This document shows positions 31,244 through 41,422 of a DNA stretch of 64,000 bases, piece after piece. Where the stretch lies: contig NZ_JAKGAM010000008.1 in the NCBI RefSeq assembly GCF_023061285.1, forward strand, positions 78,619 to 142,618. The letters run 5' to 3'. This stretch comes from Chromohalobacter nigrandesensis. Its GTDB lineage: Bacteria > Pseudomonadota > Gammaproteobacteria > Pseudomonadales > Halomonadaceae. The position numbers and the translations under genes are program-made. The notes under the pieces were generated by a model. It searched no databases. It was not told the DNA's origin and worked only from the letters and a program-made list of their open reading frames with translations. Each line of letters starts with the position of its first letter. Position 1 is the first letter of the stretch.

Positions 31244-31330
31244 TGGTGCCCGGAGCCGGACTTGAACCGGCACGGTGTTACCACCGAGAGATTTTAAGTC
31301 TCTTGCGTCTACCTATTTCGCCATCCGGGC
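31244..31330 (-). tRNA. tRNA-Leu (anticodon TAA)
   Basis: 87 nt including encoded CCA. The acceptor stem is GCCCGGA/TCCGGGC, the anticodon loop CTTAAAA carries TAA, there is a long class II variable arm, and the T-loop is GTTCAAGTC. It is the last gene of a Gly-Cys-Leu cluster. Confidence 0.97.
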
Positions 31331-31363
31331 TAACGGATACGGAAGGGGAACACCGCAGAAAAA

Positions 31364-31437
31364 TGGAGGCTGGAGTCGGAATCGAACCGGCGTACACGGA
31401 GTTGCAGTCCGCTGCATCACCACTCTGCCATCCAGCC
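31364..31437 (-). tRNA. tRNA-Cys (anticodon GCA)
   Basis: 74 nt including CCA. The acceptor stem GGCTGGA pairs with TCCAGCC, and the anticodon loop ACTGCAACT carries GCA. It is the middle gene of the cluster. Confidence 0.97.
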
Positions 31438-31474
31438 TTTTTGAACGCGTTGAAGAACGAGCAACGTTCGAGTT

Positions 31475-31496
31475 TGGAGCGGGAAACGAGATTCGA
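31475..31496 (-). repeat. Detached copy of the tRNA-Gly 3' end
   Basis: 22 bp identical to the 3' end of the neighbouring tRNA-Gly (31553-31574: T-arm part, acceptor 3' strand and CCA), lying 78 bp away in the same orientation. The sequence between does not fold as a tRNA, although a short GCTGG/CCAGC hairpin is present. It may be a decayed duplicate tRNA or an old attachment site. Confidence 0.85.
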
Positions 31497-31552
31497 CCGG
31501 GCTGGCGTTCCAGCTTGCGACCTTCATTAACCGTTCCAATACTACCAAGTTC

Positions 31553-31627
31553 TGGAGCGGGAAACGAGATTCGAACTCGCGACCCTCGCCTTGGCAAGGC
31601 GATGCTCTACCGCTGAGCTATTCCCGC
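31553..31627 (-). tRNA. tRNA-Gly (anticodon GCC)
   Basis: 75 nt including CCA. The acceptor is GCGGGAA/TTCCCGC, the D-arm GCTCAGCGGTAGAGC, the anticodon loop TTGCCAA with GCC, and the T-loop GTTCGAATC. It is the first gene of the cluster, directly behind a strong promoter. Confidence 0.98.
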
Positions 31628-31642
31628 CGAACTCGAGGACGT

Positions 31643-31670
31643 ATTATAGGGATAAGTCTGTGAATGTCAA
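31643..31670 (-). promoter_or_regulatory. Sigma-70 promoter of the tRNA-Gly-Cys-Leu cluster
   Basis: On the minus strand TTGACA (31670-31665), a 16-nt spacer and TATAAT (31648-31643), both perfect consensus hexamers. The predicted start is about 10 nt before tRNA-Gly. Confidence 0.9.
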
Positions 31671-31704
31671 ACGTTTATGCGCCTCTGCGAAGTAAAAAGC
31701 ACGC

Positions 31705-32253
31705 TCACATGGAGCGCGTCAATTCCGGCCACGCCGCGCGCAGGTACTGGAACATCGACCATAGCGTCAGCGCGGCGGCGACATAGAGCAGAACGACGCC
31801 CAGGTTGGAGATCATCGTGCCAGGCGCGAAGCCGAGCAGCAGCAACAGCGAGACCATCTGCAGGGTAGTCTTGAGTTTCCCTATCCAAGAGACGGCGACG
31901 CTACCACGCTTGCCGAGTTCCGCCATCCACTCGCGTAATGCCGAGATGACGATCTCTCGACCAATGATGACCAGGCCCGGCAGTGTCAGCCACACGGCGT
32001 CGAAACGCTCGATCAGTAGTGCGAGGGCGACGGCGACCATGAGCTTGTCTGCGACCGGGTCGAGAAAGGCGCCGAAAGGGGTGCTTTGATTCCAGCGACG
32101 AGCCAGGTAACCGTCGAGCCAGTCGGTCACGGCGGCAAGCCCAAACAACCCCGCACACAGGAGCATGCTCCAGGCATAAGGGAGATAGAAGGCGATCACC
32201 AGCAAGGGAATGAACACGATTCGAGCAAGCGTCAATAGGTTGGGGATGTTCAT
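31705..32253 (-). CDS. pgsA: CDP-diacylglycerol-glycerol-3-phosphate phosphatidyltransferase
   Basis: Integral-membrane enzyme making phosphatidylglycerol phosphate. The 182-residue protein starts [18 protein letters not shown] and carries the CDP-alcohol phosphotransferase signature [20 protein letters not shown] with FLDPVADK. About five membrane helices are visible. It lies 64 nt after uvrC in the conserved gacA-uvrC-pgsA-tRNA order. Confidence 0.96.
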   Translation of the reverse strand: MNIPNLLTLARIVFIPLLVIAFYLPYAWSMLLCAGLFGLAAVTDWLDGYLARRWNQSTPFGAFLDPVADKLMVAVALALLIERFDAVWLTLPGLVIIGREIVISALREWMAELGKRGSVAVSWIGKLKTTLQMVSLLLLLGFAPGTMISNLGVVLLYVAAALTLWSMFQYLRAAWPELTRSM

Positions 32254-32317
32254 CGCGCGATGTAAGTCCTGACTGGTGAATGAAGTCGTCGTGCCATTGT
32301 ATCTTTCCGCTCATGGC

Positions 32318-34132
32318 TCATCCATGCAAGGCCTGATGAATGGTCGCGGCCATTTGCGCGCTGATGCCGGGAACGCGGGCCAGCTCATCGCGGCTGGCTT
32401 GGCGGACACCCTGGAGCCCGCCGAAGAAGCGCAACAACTCCCGGCGACGCTTGGGGCCGACACCGGGGATGTCCTGCAGGGTCGAGGTACGGCGCTGCTT
32501 GTCGCGTTGCTGGCGATGCCCGGTAATCGCAAAGCGGTGCGCCTCGTCGCGGATGTGTTGAATCAGATGCAAGCCAGGGGAGGCGCTATCGAGCGATAAG
32601 GCATTGTCGACGGTTTCCAGGAACAGCGTCTCGAGGCCGGGCTTGCGTGTCGTGCCCTTGGCGACGCCCAGCAAGTGCGTTCTCATGATGCCGACATCCT
32701 CGAGCACTTCGCGGGCCATGTTGAGCTGCCCCTTGCCGCCATCGACGATAAGCACGTCGGGCAGTTTGCTTTCGTCCTGCATCAAGCGCTTGTAGCGACG
32801 TGTCAGCGCCTGGCGCATGGCCGCGTAATCGTCGCCTGCCGCGACGCCCTCGATATTGAAACGCCGATAATCGGATTTGACCGGTCCATCCTGATCGAAC
32901 ACCACGCACGAGGCGACGGTTGCTTCGCCGTGGCTATGGCTGATGTCGAAACACTCCAGGCGCGTGGGCGTCTCCTGCAGATCGAGCGCCTCGCGTAAGG
33001 CATCGAAGCGTTTGGCCAACTGTGAGCGATTGGCCAACTGGCTGGTGAGGTGCTGTTCGGCATTGGTGCTGGCCAGACGCAACCATTGTGCACGATGACC
33101 GCGTACCTGATGCGCCACACGGGTGCGTTTGCCGGCGCGTTCGGAGAGCGCGGCCTGGATGACATCGGCATCTACAAGCGGCAGGGCCGTGATGACCTCG
33201 CTGGGGATGTCGCGATCATGGCCCAGATAATAATGGCTAATGAATGCACCGAGCAGCTCCTCCGCCGTCAGGTCCAGGCCATTTTGCGGCATGTGGTGGC
33301 GCGCGCCGAGCATGCGTCCGCCACGTACGCTCAGGGCACTGATGCAGACACCGCCCGGGCGCTCGGCGAGAGCAAAGATATCGGCATCGCCGTCGCCGGT
33401 GTCGACGATCTGACGCTCCTGCAGTCGGCGCAGTTGCTGAATCTGATCGCGAAGACGTCCTGCTTCCTCGAAGTCCAGTGCCTGGCTGGCGGCTTCCATG
33501 TCCTGGGTGAGTTGCGCGGTCACCTGTTCGCTGCGCCCTTCCAGGGACATGATGGCGTGATCGATGTCGCGCTGGTATTCCTCGTGGCCGATATAGCCGA
33601 CACAGGGGGCGCTGCAGCGCTGTATCTGATATTGAAGGCAAGGTCGGGTGCGATGGGCGAAGACACTGTCCTCGCAATTGCGGATGCGAAATATTTTCTG
33701 CACCAACGAGAGGCTTTCGCGTACAGCGGTCGTGCTGGGGAAGGGGCCCAGGTAGCGGCCGTCGCCGTGTTTCCCACGCGCACGTTTGAACTCGAGTGCC
33801 GGATAAGAGTGGCGATCCGAGACGAAGATGAACGGATAGGACTTATCATCGCGCAGGAGAATGTTGTACGGCGGTCGTTGCTCCTTGATGAGCGTCTGCT
33901 CGAGCAGCAGCGCCTCGGTCTCGGTGCGCGTAATGGTGACCTGAATATCCGCGATGCGGCCGACCAGGGCCTGCGTCTTGGTATTGAGCGCACCGCGGAA
34001 ATAACTGGCGAGACGTGCCTTGAGCCGCTTGGCCTTGCCTACATACAAGATTTCGCCGTCGGTATCCAGCATACGGTATACGCCGGGCGACTCGGAAACC
34101 GTCTTTAGGAAGTGCTTGGCATCGAAGCTCAT
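32318..34132 (-). CDS. uvrC: Excinuclease ABC subunit C
   Basis: Makes both incisions in UvrABC nucleotide excision repair. The 604-residue protein has an N-terminal GIY-YIG nuclease (SPGVYRMLDTDGEILYVGKA), a Cys-containing segment, a UVR motif (about residues 200-235), an RNase H-like 5' nuclease domain (FDISHSHGEATVASCVVFD, IVDGGKGQL) and C-terminal tandem HhH (LQDIPGVGPKRRRELLRFFG). It is downstream of gacA as in pseudomonads. Confidence 0.97.
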   Translation of the reverse strand: MSFDAKHFLKTVSESPGVYRMLDTDGEILYVGKAKRLKARLASYFRGALNTKTQALVGRIADIQVTITRTETEALLLEQTLIKEQRPPYNILLRDDKSYPFIFVSDRHSYPALEFKRARGKHGDGRYLGPFPSTTAVRESLSLVQKIFRIRNCEDSVFAHRTRPCLQYQIQRCSAPCVGYIGHEEYQRDIDHAIMSLEGRSEQVTAQLTQDMEAASQALDFEEAGRLRDQIQQLRRLQERQIVDTGDGDADIFALAERPGGVCISALSVRGGRMLGARHHMPQNGLDLTAEELLGAFISHYYLGHDRDIPSEVITALPLVDADVIQAALSERAGKRTRVAHQVRGHRAQWLRLASTNAEQHLTSQLANRSQLAKRFDALREALDLQETPTRLECFDISHSHGEATVASCVVFDQDGPVKSDYRRFNIEGVAAGDDYAAMRQALTRRYKRLMQDESKLPDVLIVDGGKGQLNMAREVLEDVGIMRTHLLGVAKGTTRKPGLETLFLETVDNALSLDSASPGLHLIQHIRDEAHRFAITGHRQQRDKQRRTSTLQDIPGVGPKRRRELLRFFGGLQGVRQASRDELARVPGISAQMAATIHQALHG

Positions 34133-34227
34133 GGGCGCGGGACATTAGTTGAGTCGGTCATGCCCGCTAGTGTATCAAAGGGGAAGGGGTGCCGGAGCCC
34201 CGACTCGAAGCGCCGGCGACACCGATA

Positions 34228-34872
34228 TCAGGAAGCTTCGTAGCCGTCTATCAAGCCATAACGCAATCCCAGGTGGGTGAGCTCGACGTCGGATTGCACA
34301 TTCAGTTTTTCGAAAATGCGATAACGATAGGTATTGACGGTCTTGGGGCTCAGGAAAAGCCGGTCGGAGATATCGCTGACCTTCTGGCAGTTGACGATCA
34401 TCATCGCCACTTGCAGCTCGCGATGCGAAAGCTGGTCGAAGGGGTTGTCCTGTGAGCCGATCTTGGACAGCACGACCTTCTGGGCAATATCCGGGCTGAT
34501 GTAGCGCTGCCCCCCGAAGATGGCGCGAATCGCGCGGACCATTTCATCGAGTTCCGTGCCCTTGCTGATGAACCCGGCGGCACCGGCATCCATGAGACGC
34601 TGGGCAAACGCTTCTTCGAGGAATGCGGTCACGATCACGACCTTGATATCCGACATGCCGCGCATGATCTTGCGCGTGGCCTCGAGCCCACCGATACCGG
34701 GCATGCGTATATCCATCAAGACGATATCAGGGCGCAGTTCACGCGCCATGTTGACGGCTTCTTCGCCATCGACGGCTTCGGCGATAACGTGCAAACCGTC
34801 TTCGGAATCCAGCATTCGGGCAATACTGGTGCGCACCAGATGGTGATCATCAGCGACAAGAACCTTGATCAA
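34228..34872 (-). CDS. gacA: Response regulator GacA/UvrY
   Basis: LuxR-type response regulator acting with a GacS/BarA sensor kinase to turn on small RNAs that titrate CsrA/RsmA. Starting from a TTG at 34872 (AGGAG just upstream) the protein is 214 residues, the usual GacA length. The receiver has DD at residues 8-9, the phosphoacceptor Asp54 in LMDIRMPG, and Lys in FISKG. The C-terminal HTH is LSHRELQVAMMIVNCQKVSDIS. The open frame continues 22 codons upstream without family similarity. Confidence 0.94.
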   Translation of the reverse strand: MIKVLVADDHHLVRTSIARMLDSEDGLHVIAEAVDGEEAVNMARELRPDIVLMDIRMPGIGGLEATRKIMRGMSDIKVVIVTAFLEEAFAQRLMDAGAAGFISKGTELDEMVRAIRAIFGGQRYISPDIAQKVVLSKIGSQDNPFDQLSHRELQVAMMIVNCQKVSDISDRLFLSPKTVNTYRYRIFEKLNVQSDVELTHLGLRYGLIDGYEAS

Positions 34873-35188
34873 GGGAACTCCTGCAATCAATCGCCGGTTA
34901 AAGAAATAGTGGTCATGGCGGTCGTTTGTTCCGGCCATTATGTAACGCGTCAGCTCGATACGCTATGCAAAGCTCTCAATCAACCTAACAGTAATATTGG
35001 CATTATGCTGCTATGGGTTTTGCACTTTCGTGCGCTGCTCGACGCCTGCGCCGAGAAGCCTGGTGCATGGTACGTATGCATTGACATGGATGGATGGTGG
35101 CCGTAATATATGTGGCGTTCCAAGGGCGCTATCGCGGATATATTCCTTGGGAAGTGGATAAACGCATCGCTCGATGCGCTATCGATCT
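34873..35188. other. Non-coding region between gacA and tRNA-Ala
   Basis: About 316 nt between divergent genes. It holds the tRNA-Ala promoter at 35081-35109 and presumably the gacA promoter. No supported gene was seen. Confidence 0.6.
35081..35109 (+). promoter_or_regulatory. Sigma-70 promoter of tRNA-Ala
   Basis: TTGACA at 35081-35086, a 17-nt spacer and TAATAT at 35104-35109. The predicted start leaves a leader of about 70 nt before the tRNA. Confidence 0.85.
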
Positions 35189-35264
35189 GGGGCCTTAGCT
35201 CAGTTGGGAGAGCGCAACACTGGCAGTGTTGAGGTCAGCGGTTCGAACCCGCTAGGCTCCACCA
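35189..35264 (+). tRNA. tRNA-Ala (anticodon GGC)
   Basis: 76 nt including CCA. The acceptor GGGGCCT pairs with AGGCTCC (one G-T pair), the anticodon loop CTGGCAG carries GGC, and the T-loop is GTTCGAACC. It stands alone with its own promoter and terminator. Confidence 0.98.
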
Positions 35265-35283
35265 GATTCGCCTGATATCAAGT

Positions 35284-35312
35284 CGCCGACGCAATGCGTC
35301 GGCGGCTTTTTT
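35284..35312 (+). terminator. Rho-independent terminator of tRNA-Ala
   Basis: A 9-bp stem CGCCGACGC/GCGTCGGCG with an AAT loop, then GC and six T. Confidence 0.93.
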
Positions 35313-35356
35313 GCGTGTGTTATTCAACGCCAAGGGGGCGCTTGCAGCATCTTCCC

Positions 35357-35530
35357 TCAAGGGCTGGCGGGGCCGCTGGCGCCGCATTCCAGACATCGAT
35401 ATTGCATGCCGTCCTCGGCATGGCGCTCTTCGAAGGCTTGCAGGCGCTCGTCGTCATTGATCGTCTCGCTGACGCTGCATGCCGGGCATTCGATGGTACG
35501 TTCGTTGTCGCGTTGTTCGATGAGAAACAT
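35357..35530 (-). CDS. Small zinc-ribbon-like protein
   Basis: 57-residue protein with two Cys pairs, CPAC near residues 17-20 and CLEC near 48-51, spaced like a zinc ribbon. It starts MFLIEQRDNERTIE with GGAG 6-7 nt upstream. No family is recognised. It converges on the tRNA-Ala terminator. Confidence 0.6.
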   Translation of the reverse strand: MFLIEQRDNERTIECPACSVSETINDDERLQAFEERHAEDGMQYRCLECGASGPASP

Positions 35531-35897
35531 GCTGTTCTCCTGCCGTAGTCTCGACTCGATGAAAGGCATATCTGCCGCGCGATGATGGCAAGGCGCGAAG
35601 CCTGTGAGCACGGAGCTCGTAAAGAGAAAAGTCGGCGTTTAGCGGGGCTGCGTCAACGTAGACATTGGCGACGCCTGGGTAGTAAAAAATCAACGTTCGC
35701 AAGGTGTTGGAAGCGCTAGCACGAGCGACGACCTCGTCAAGCGGGATATCGTGTGGTGCGGTGCCGTGGTAGTGAAGTTACAAAAAAGCAATCCCGCGGT
35801 AGGGGGGCGTCAGGCCAGAGAGGATATCGCAGAAATAAAGGAGACGATGCCGCCTGTGCGGCATCGTTTCTTGCGATGGTTGTGGCGTGTCGGTGGG
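35531..35897. other. Non-coding region between zinc-ribbon gene and argF
   Basis: 367 nt without a supported gene. It contains the promoter side of the small zinc-ribbon gene and, near the argF end, a 10-bp hairpin at 35844-35867. Confidence 0.5.
35844..35867 (-). terminator. Hairpin downstream of argF
   Basis: Perfect 10-bp stem ACGATGCCGC/GCGGCATCGT with a 4-nt loop, 30 nt after the argF stop. The minus-strand tail CTCCTTT is a poor U-tract, so termination may be weak. Confidence 0.6.
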
Positions 35898-36818
35898 TTA
35901 TTCGGCGACCTTGCCGAGCAGGAGAAATTCGATCAAGGCCTTCTGAGCGTGCAGGCGATTGCCGGCTTCCTGCCATACCACGGCCCGCGGGTCGTCGAGC
36001 AGAGTCGTGCTGATTTCCTCGCCGCGATGCGCGGGCAGGCAATGCAGAAACAGCGCACTATCGGCGGCGCGGTCGAGCAATGCCTCGGTGACCTGAAAGC
36101 CGGCGAAATCCCGCTCGCGCTTGGCCTGCTCCTCTTCCTGTCCCATCGAGGCCCACACGTCCGTGGTGATCAACTCTGCGCCTAGTACCGCCTGCTGAGG
36201 ATCGTTCAATATCGCCACGCGGTTGCCGGCAGCCGCCACGAGATCGGCATCCGGTTCGTAACCCGGTGGGCAACAGACGCGCAGTTGAAAATCGAACTGC
36301 CGTGCGGCATTGATCCACGAATGGCACATGTTGTTGCCGTCGCCAATCCACACGGCGGTCTTGCCCTTCACCGACCCGCGGCATTCGGTCCAGGTCATGA
36401 CATCGGCCAGCAACTGGCAAGGATGATAGTCGTCGGTCAACGCGTTAATGACCGGGACCTGGCTGGCGGCGGCATATTCCTCGAGTCCGGCATGCGAGAA
36501 GGTGCGGATCATGACGATGTCCACCATCTCGGCGAGCACGCGAGCGGTATCGCCGATCGGTTCGCCGCGCCCGAGTTGCGTATCGCGTGGTGAAAGGAAG
36601 AGCGCATGGCCGCCGAAATGCGCCATGGCGGTTTCGAAGGACACCCGCGTACGCGTCGAGGATTTCTCGAAAAACATCGCCAGGGTGCGATTGGCGAGGG
36701 GCGTATAGGTTGGCCCTTGTGCCTGGAGGCGGTTCTTGATCGTAATCGCGCGCTGAATGAGGTGGTTGAGTTCCTCGGATGACAGATCGAGCAAGGTCAA
36801 GAAGTGGCGTGTGGCCAT
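35898..36818 (-). CDS. argF: Ornithine carbamoyltransferase
   Basis: Condenses ornithine with carbamoyl phosphate to citrulline. The 306-residue protein has the carbamoyl-phosphate motif [20 protein letters not shown], and the ornithine/catalytic motif [10 protein letters not shown]. It stands alone; argG lies about 1.7 kb away on the other strand. A 13-bp direct repeat just upstream may be regulatory. Confidence 0.97.
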   Translation of the reverse strand: MATRHFLTLLDLSSEELNHLIQRAITIKNRLQAQGPTYTPLANRTLAMFFEKSSTRTRVSFETAMAHFGGHALFLSPRDTQLGRGEPIGDTARVLAEMVDIVMIRTFSHAGLEEYAAASQVPVINALTDDYHPCQLLADVMTWTECRGSVKGKTAVWIGDGNNMCHSWINAARQFDFQLRVCCPPGYEPDADLVAAAGNRVAILNDPQQAVLGAELITTDVWASMGQEEEQAKRERDFAGFQVTEALLDRAADSALFLHCLPAHRGEEISTTLLDDPRAVVWQEAGNRLHAQKALIEFLLLGKVAE

Positions 36819-37158
36819 GGCGACGCTCCTTTTATATGTGATCCACTTTCATATGTGATCCACGGCATATCTCAGGGCGACGACGCCCACCGACGAAAGC
36901 ATGTGAGCGTAACAGCCAAGACGTGCCCCTGAGGCCCGGCTTTCTGCGACGCTCGGCCTTGCAAGGGCAACATGCGGGCCGTGCGGAAAGTCGACCATCC
37001 TAGCCAGGCTGCCGAGAAGGCGCAATTGTCGATATCAAGAGTGTCGGTGTTACGAGGGCTGTTTTCGGCGCTTGCCATCAGTAGAATGGAGGTACATTCA
37101 CCCGACGTATTGCGGCGGTGCCGGCCAATGGCAATCCGCCCCGCGTGAGGAAACTGAG
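36819..37158. other. Intergenic region between argF and grxD
   Basis: 340 nt between divergent genes, containing a 13-bp direct repeat close to argF and otherwise no coding signal that could be supported. Promoters for both genes must lie here but no clean hexamer pair was found. Confidence 0.5.
36834..36863. repeat. 13-bp direct repeat upstream of argF
   Basis: ATATGTGATCCAC occurs at 36834-36846 and again at 36851-36863, 17 nt apart centre to centre. It lies 16-45 nt before the argF start. It does not match the ArgR box consensus closely. Confidence 0.85.
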
Positions 37159-37497
37159 ATGAGCACGACTCTCGAGAACATCCAGCAGCAAATCGGCGAA
37201 AACACGATTCTGCTCTACATGAAAGGCACGCCCCAGTTGCCGCAATGCGGCTTCTCCGCTCAGGCGGTACAGGCGGTCATGGCATGCGGTGAGCGTTTCG
37301 CCTTCGTCAATATTCTCGACAATCCGGACATTCGCGCCGAATTGCCCAAATACGCCAACTGGCCGACTTTCCCGCAGCTGTGGGTCAACGGCGAACTGGT
37401 CGGCGGCTGCGACATCATCGTGGAAATGCACGAAAGCGGTGAGTTGGAGAAGCTGATCAAGGAAGCCACGGCCAACGCCGAAACCGAACAGGAATGA
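37159..37497 (+). CDS. grxD: Monothiol glutaredoxin (Grx4)
   Basis: 112-residue CGFS-type glutaredoxin that binds and transfers [2Fe-2S] clusters with BolA partners. Motifs: LYMKGTPQLPQCGFSAQAVQ (active CGFS), WPTFPQLWVNGELVGGCDI. The ATG at 37159 is preceded by GAGGAAACTGAG. A strong bidirectional terminator follows. Confidence 0.96.
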   Translation: MSTTLENIQQQIGENTILLYMKGTPQLPQCGFSAQAVQAVMACGERFAFVNILDNPDIRAELPKYANWPTFPQLWVNGELVGGCDIIVEMHESGELEKLIKEATANAETEQE

Positions 37498-37541
37498 GGC
37501 CTTGAGCCGGGCGCCCTCCCTTGGGAAGGCGCTGGCGCATC

Positions 37542-37577
37542 AAAAAAGCCCTGCCGATAAACATCGGCAGGGCTTTT
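37542..37577 (+). terminator. Bidirectional terminator between grxD and rnt
   Basis: An 11-bp stem GCCCTGCCGAT/ATCGGCAGGGC with a 4-nt loop, six A on the left and TTTT on the right. It serves grxD on plus and rnt on minus. Confidence 0.9.
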
Positions 37578-37610
37578 GTATGGGGGCCAAGCGAGTAACG
37601 ATGTGCCGCG

Positions 37611-38276
37611 TCAGTCCTCGTCCATGCTTTGTTCCTTCTGGGCCAGCTCCCAGCCGCCGAGATCCTTGTAGCGATTGACCATGGCACAGAATAACTCGGC
37701 GGTGCGTTCGGTATCGTAACGGGCCGAGTGTGCCGCGTCGTTATCGAAGTCGATGCCCGCCGCGCGGCAGGCGCGTGCCAGCACGGTCTGGCCGTAGATC
37801 AAGCCACCGAGCGTGGCGGTATCGAAACACGAGAACGGGTGAAAAGGGTTGCGCTTGATGTCGTTGCGTTCGATAGCGGCATTCAGGAAGCCCTGATCGA
37901 AAGCGGCGTTATGGCCGACCAGGATGGCGCGAGTGCACTGGTTGGCCTTGATCGCCTTGCGCACCGGCTTGAAGATTTCGCCCAGCGCGTCGTGCTCGTT
38001 CAGTGCCACTTGCTGTCGCAGTGGGCTATCCAGGTCGATGCCGGTGAAGTCGAGTGCGGCCTGCTCGATATTGGCCCCGTCGAAGGGTTTGACGTGGAAG
38101 GCGTGCGTGGCATCAGGCATCAGGTTGCCCAGCTCGTCCATGGTCAGCGTCACGGCAGCGATCTCGAGCAGGGCGTCGCTCTGGGCATTGAAGCCCCCGG
38201 TTTCCAGATCGACGACGACGGGGAGAAAGCCTCGGAAACGTTTAGCCATCAAATCGCGTGCCTGGCCGTCGCTCAT
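37611..38276 (-). CDS. rnt: Ribonuclease T
   Basis: DEDDh-family 3'-5' exoribonuclease trimming tRNA and other stable RNA ends. The 221-residue protein has exonuclease motifs [19 protein letters not shown] and the His-Asp motif [13 protein letters not shown]. The frame stays open far upstream across argG on the opposite strand; homology begins at the ATG at 38276. Confidence 0.95.
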   Translation of the reverse strand: MSDGQARDLMAKRFRGFLPVVVDLETGGFNAQSDALLEIAAVTLTMDELGNLMPDATHAFHVKPFDGANIEQAALDFTGIDLDSPLRQQVALNEHDALGEIFKPVRKAIKANQCTRAILVGHNAAFDQGFLNAAIERNDIKRNPFHPFSCFDTATLGGLIYGQTVLARACRAAGIDFDNDAAHSARYDTERTAELFCAMVNRYKDLGGWELAQKEQSMDED

Positions 38277-38486
38277 GCTTTTGCTCCCATCCCAATGCAG
38301 TCTCGATAGCGTCGCCACACCCGGGGCGGGGCGACAAAGTGGCCGCGAGTGTAGCATTTTCACCCCTCGACGTCCCGCCGCTTGGTGTTCGTCAGCCTCA
38401 CTCGGCGCTATAATCGAGGCACGTTTTCTCGCTGTGTTCGCGCAGCCGATCCATTCGATCAATATCCATCTTTTCAGGAGTCCCGC

Positions 38487-39707
<1,221 letters not shown>

Positions 39708-39777
39708 TCCGCATTCACTCGCGTCGAACGTCTCTCGGTCGGGCGGCGTGGAACGCATAGCAAGCGCAGGAGGCTTC

Positions 39778-40068
39778 ATGCTGAAACGACTCATCGAGGG
39801 CTTGTTTCGTAGCGGCGATGCCCATGACGAGGAGATGCCCGCGACGGACTACGAAGGGTATCTGATCACGCCGGATCCGCAGGATGTCGGCGGTCAGTAT
39901 CGAGTCAGCGGTTGGATTCGCAAGCCCGTCGAGGGCGGCGAGACACATGAATACCGCTTCGAGCGTTCGGATATCGTTTCCAGCCGCGACGATTGTATCG
40001 CGTTGACGCTGCGCAAGGCACAGCGCTATATCGACGATATCGGCGACGCTATGTTCGAGGAACGCTGA
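39778..40068 (+). CDS. HlyU-family protein
   Basis: 96-residue protein with the family core DYEGYLITPDPQDVGGQYRVSGWIRK and RSDIVSSRDDCIALTLRKAQRYIDD. The family (PF10115) is annotated as a transcriptional activator after HlyU but its biochemical role is poorly defined. The start ATG has an ideal AGGAGG. It lies 70 nt after argG and ends before a terminator. Confidence 0.85.
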   Translation: MLKRLIEGLFRSGDAHDEEMPATDYEGYLITPDPQDVGGQYRVSGWIRKPVEGGETHEYRFERSDIVSSRDDCIALTLRKAQRYIDDIGDAMFEER

Positions 40069-40104
40069 GCGCCGTTATCCATTGCTATCGCGCACGTGAA
40101 TGCC

Positions 40105-40153
40105 AACGCCACTATCTTTGGAGCTATGGTCTCTGGAGTAGTGGCGTTTTTTA
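40105..40153 (+). terminator. Long-loop terminator after the HlyU-family gene
   Basis: 10-bp arms AACGCCACTA/TAGTGGCGTT flank a 24-nt loop and are followed by TTTTATT. Confidence 0.75.
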
Positions 40154-40237
40154 TTGTCAAGACGCTAGGTAATGAGCGCCAGGAACTCTCGCCCCATAGA
40201 GTGGGCCCAACCTTTTATAATCCCGATGGAGCCGCAC

Positions 40238-40912
40238 ATGATCACCGTGCATCACCTCGACAACTCTCGTTCGCTACGCATCGTCTGGCTGCTTGAGGCC
40301 TTGCAACAGGAATACGAACTCGTGACCCACCATCGTGACCCGCAGACATTGCTGGCACCGGAGAGCCTCAAGCGTCTTCATCCGCTCGGCAAAGCGCCGT
40401 TGATCGTCGACGAGGGGCTGACTGTGGCCGAGTCCGGGGCGATCATCGACTATCTGATCGAGCGCTATGACGATGGCCAACTGGCGCCAGCGGTGGGAAC
40501 GCCTGCGCATCGTGATTATCGTTACTGGCTGCATTACGCCGAAGGCTCCGCGATGCCGCCGCTGGTGATGCATCTGATCTTTTCACGCCTGGGCAAGCCG
40601 CCGGTACCGGCTCTATTGCGCCCTGTGGCGGGCAAGTTGGGCCAGGGTGTGCAGGCCAAGTTTCTCGACCCCGAGATCGAGCGACATCTGGCGTTCTGGG
40701 AGTCGACGCTCGCCGAGCATGCATGGTTCGCCGGTCCAGATTTCACGGCGGCAGATATTCAGATGAGTTTCCCCGTACTGGCGGTCGAGTCACGGCGTGG
40801 CATCAAGGATTTTCCAGCCGTCGTCGACTGGTTGGCACGGGCACGTGCGCGGCCGGACTACCAGCGTGCCGTGGCACAGACCGGGGAATTGAATTTGAGT
40901 GCGACACGCTAG
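40238..40912 (+). CDS. Glutathione S-transferase family protein
   Basis: 224-residue GST with an N-terminal thioredoxin-like domain (ITVHHLDNSRSLRIVWLLEAL ... GKAPLIVDEGLTVAESGAIIDYL) and an all-helical C-terminal domain. The SRS stretch supplies the usual N-terminal catalytic serine region, and ESGAI is the glutathione-binding motif. The start at 40238 has GGAG upstream; an ATG at 40226 is also possible. The substrate is unknown. Confidence 0.88.
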   Translation: MITVHHLDNSRSLRIVWLLEALQQEYELVTHHRDPQTLLAPESLKRLHPLGKAPLIVDEGLTVAESGAIIDYLIERYDDGQLAPAVGTPAHRDYRYWLHYAEGSAMPPLVMHLIFSRLGKPPVPALLRPVAGKLGQGVQAKFLDPEIERHLAFWESTLAEHAWFAGPDFTAADIQMSFPVLAVESRRGIKDFPAVVDWLARARARPDYQRAVAQTGELNLSATR

Positions 40913-40923
40913 AGGAGGCGATC

Positions 40924-41337
40924 ATGATGAGTCACTGGTGGGTGAAAGGGCTGGCACTCGGCGTGATGGCGTTGCCGATCATCGCCGGCGCCCAGGAGGA
41001 ACCGCGCGATGGCGGAGGTGACGATGGCTCCGGCGTGATGGCCTGCGATGCTCTACAGGATGAGATCGAAGCCAAGATTCGTGCCAATGGTGTCGAGGAC
41101 TTCGAGCTCGATATTATCGCCAGTGAACGTGTCGACGAGGATGGCGTCCGCGAAGACGATGCCCTCGCTGGAGGCGACGTCGTGGGAAGCTGCGATGGCG
41201 GCACGCGCAAGGTGATCTATCGGCGCGGCGCCCAGGGAAGCGGGGCCATATCGTCCTCGGATACATCGCTGCCACCGTCCGACGCGAGCGCCGAGCCAGG
41301 GAATGACGCTGCCGAGCGCGAGGATATAGGCGACTAG
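40924..41337 (+). CDS. DUF1161-family exported protein
   Basis: 137 residues with an N-terminal signal peptide (WWVKGLALGVMALPIIAGAQ). The DUF1161-type core has two conserved cysteines (CDALQDEIEAKIRANGV ... VVGSCDGGTRKVIYRR), likely a disulfide. The C-terminal tail is disordered, Ser/Asp/Glu-rich and acidic, as common in halophile exported proteins. AGGAGGCG precedes the start, close behind the GST gene. Confidence 0.82.
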   Translation: MMSHWWVKGLALGVMALPIIAGAQEEPRDGGGDDGSGVMACDALQDEIEAKIRANGVEDFELDIIASERVDEDGVREDDALAGGDVVGSCDGGTRKVIYRRGAQGSGAISSSDTSLPPSDASAEPGNDAAEREDIGD

Positions 41338-41422
41338 GGGGATGTAATCCCGCCTTTTGGCGGCCCGCTTCCGTCATTCCTCGGGCTTGGTTACCATGGC
41401 GTCTTTTATTCAGGGGGCGCAC

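Noticed and set aside
33050..34108. 352-codon plus-strand open frame across uvrC
   Set aside because: Shadow of uvrC on the other strand.
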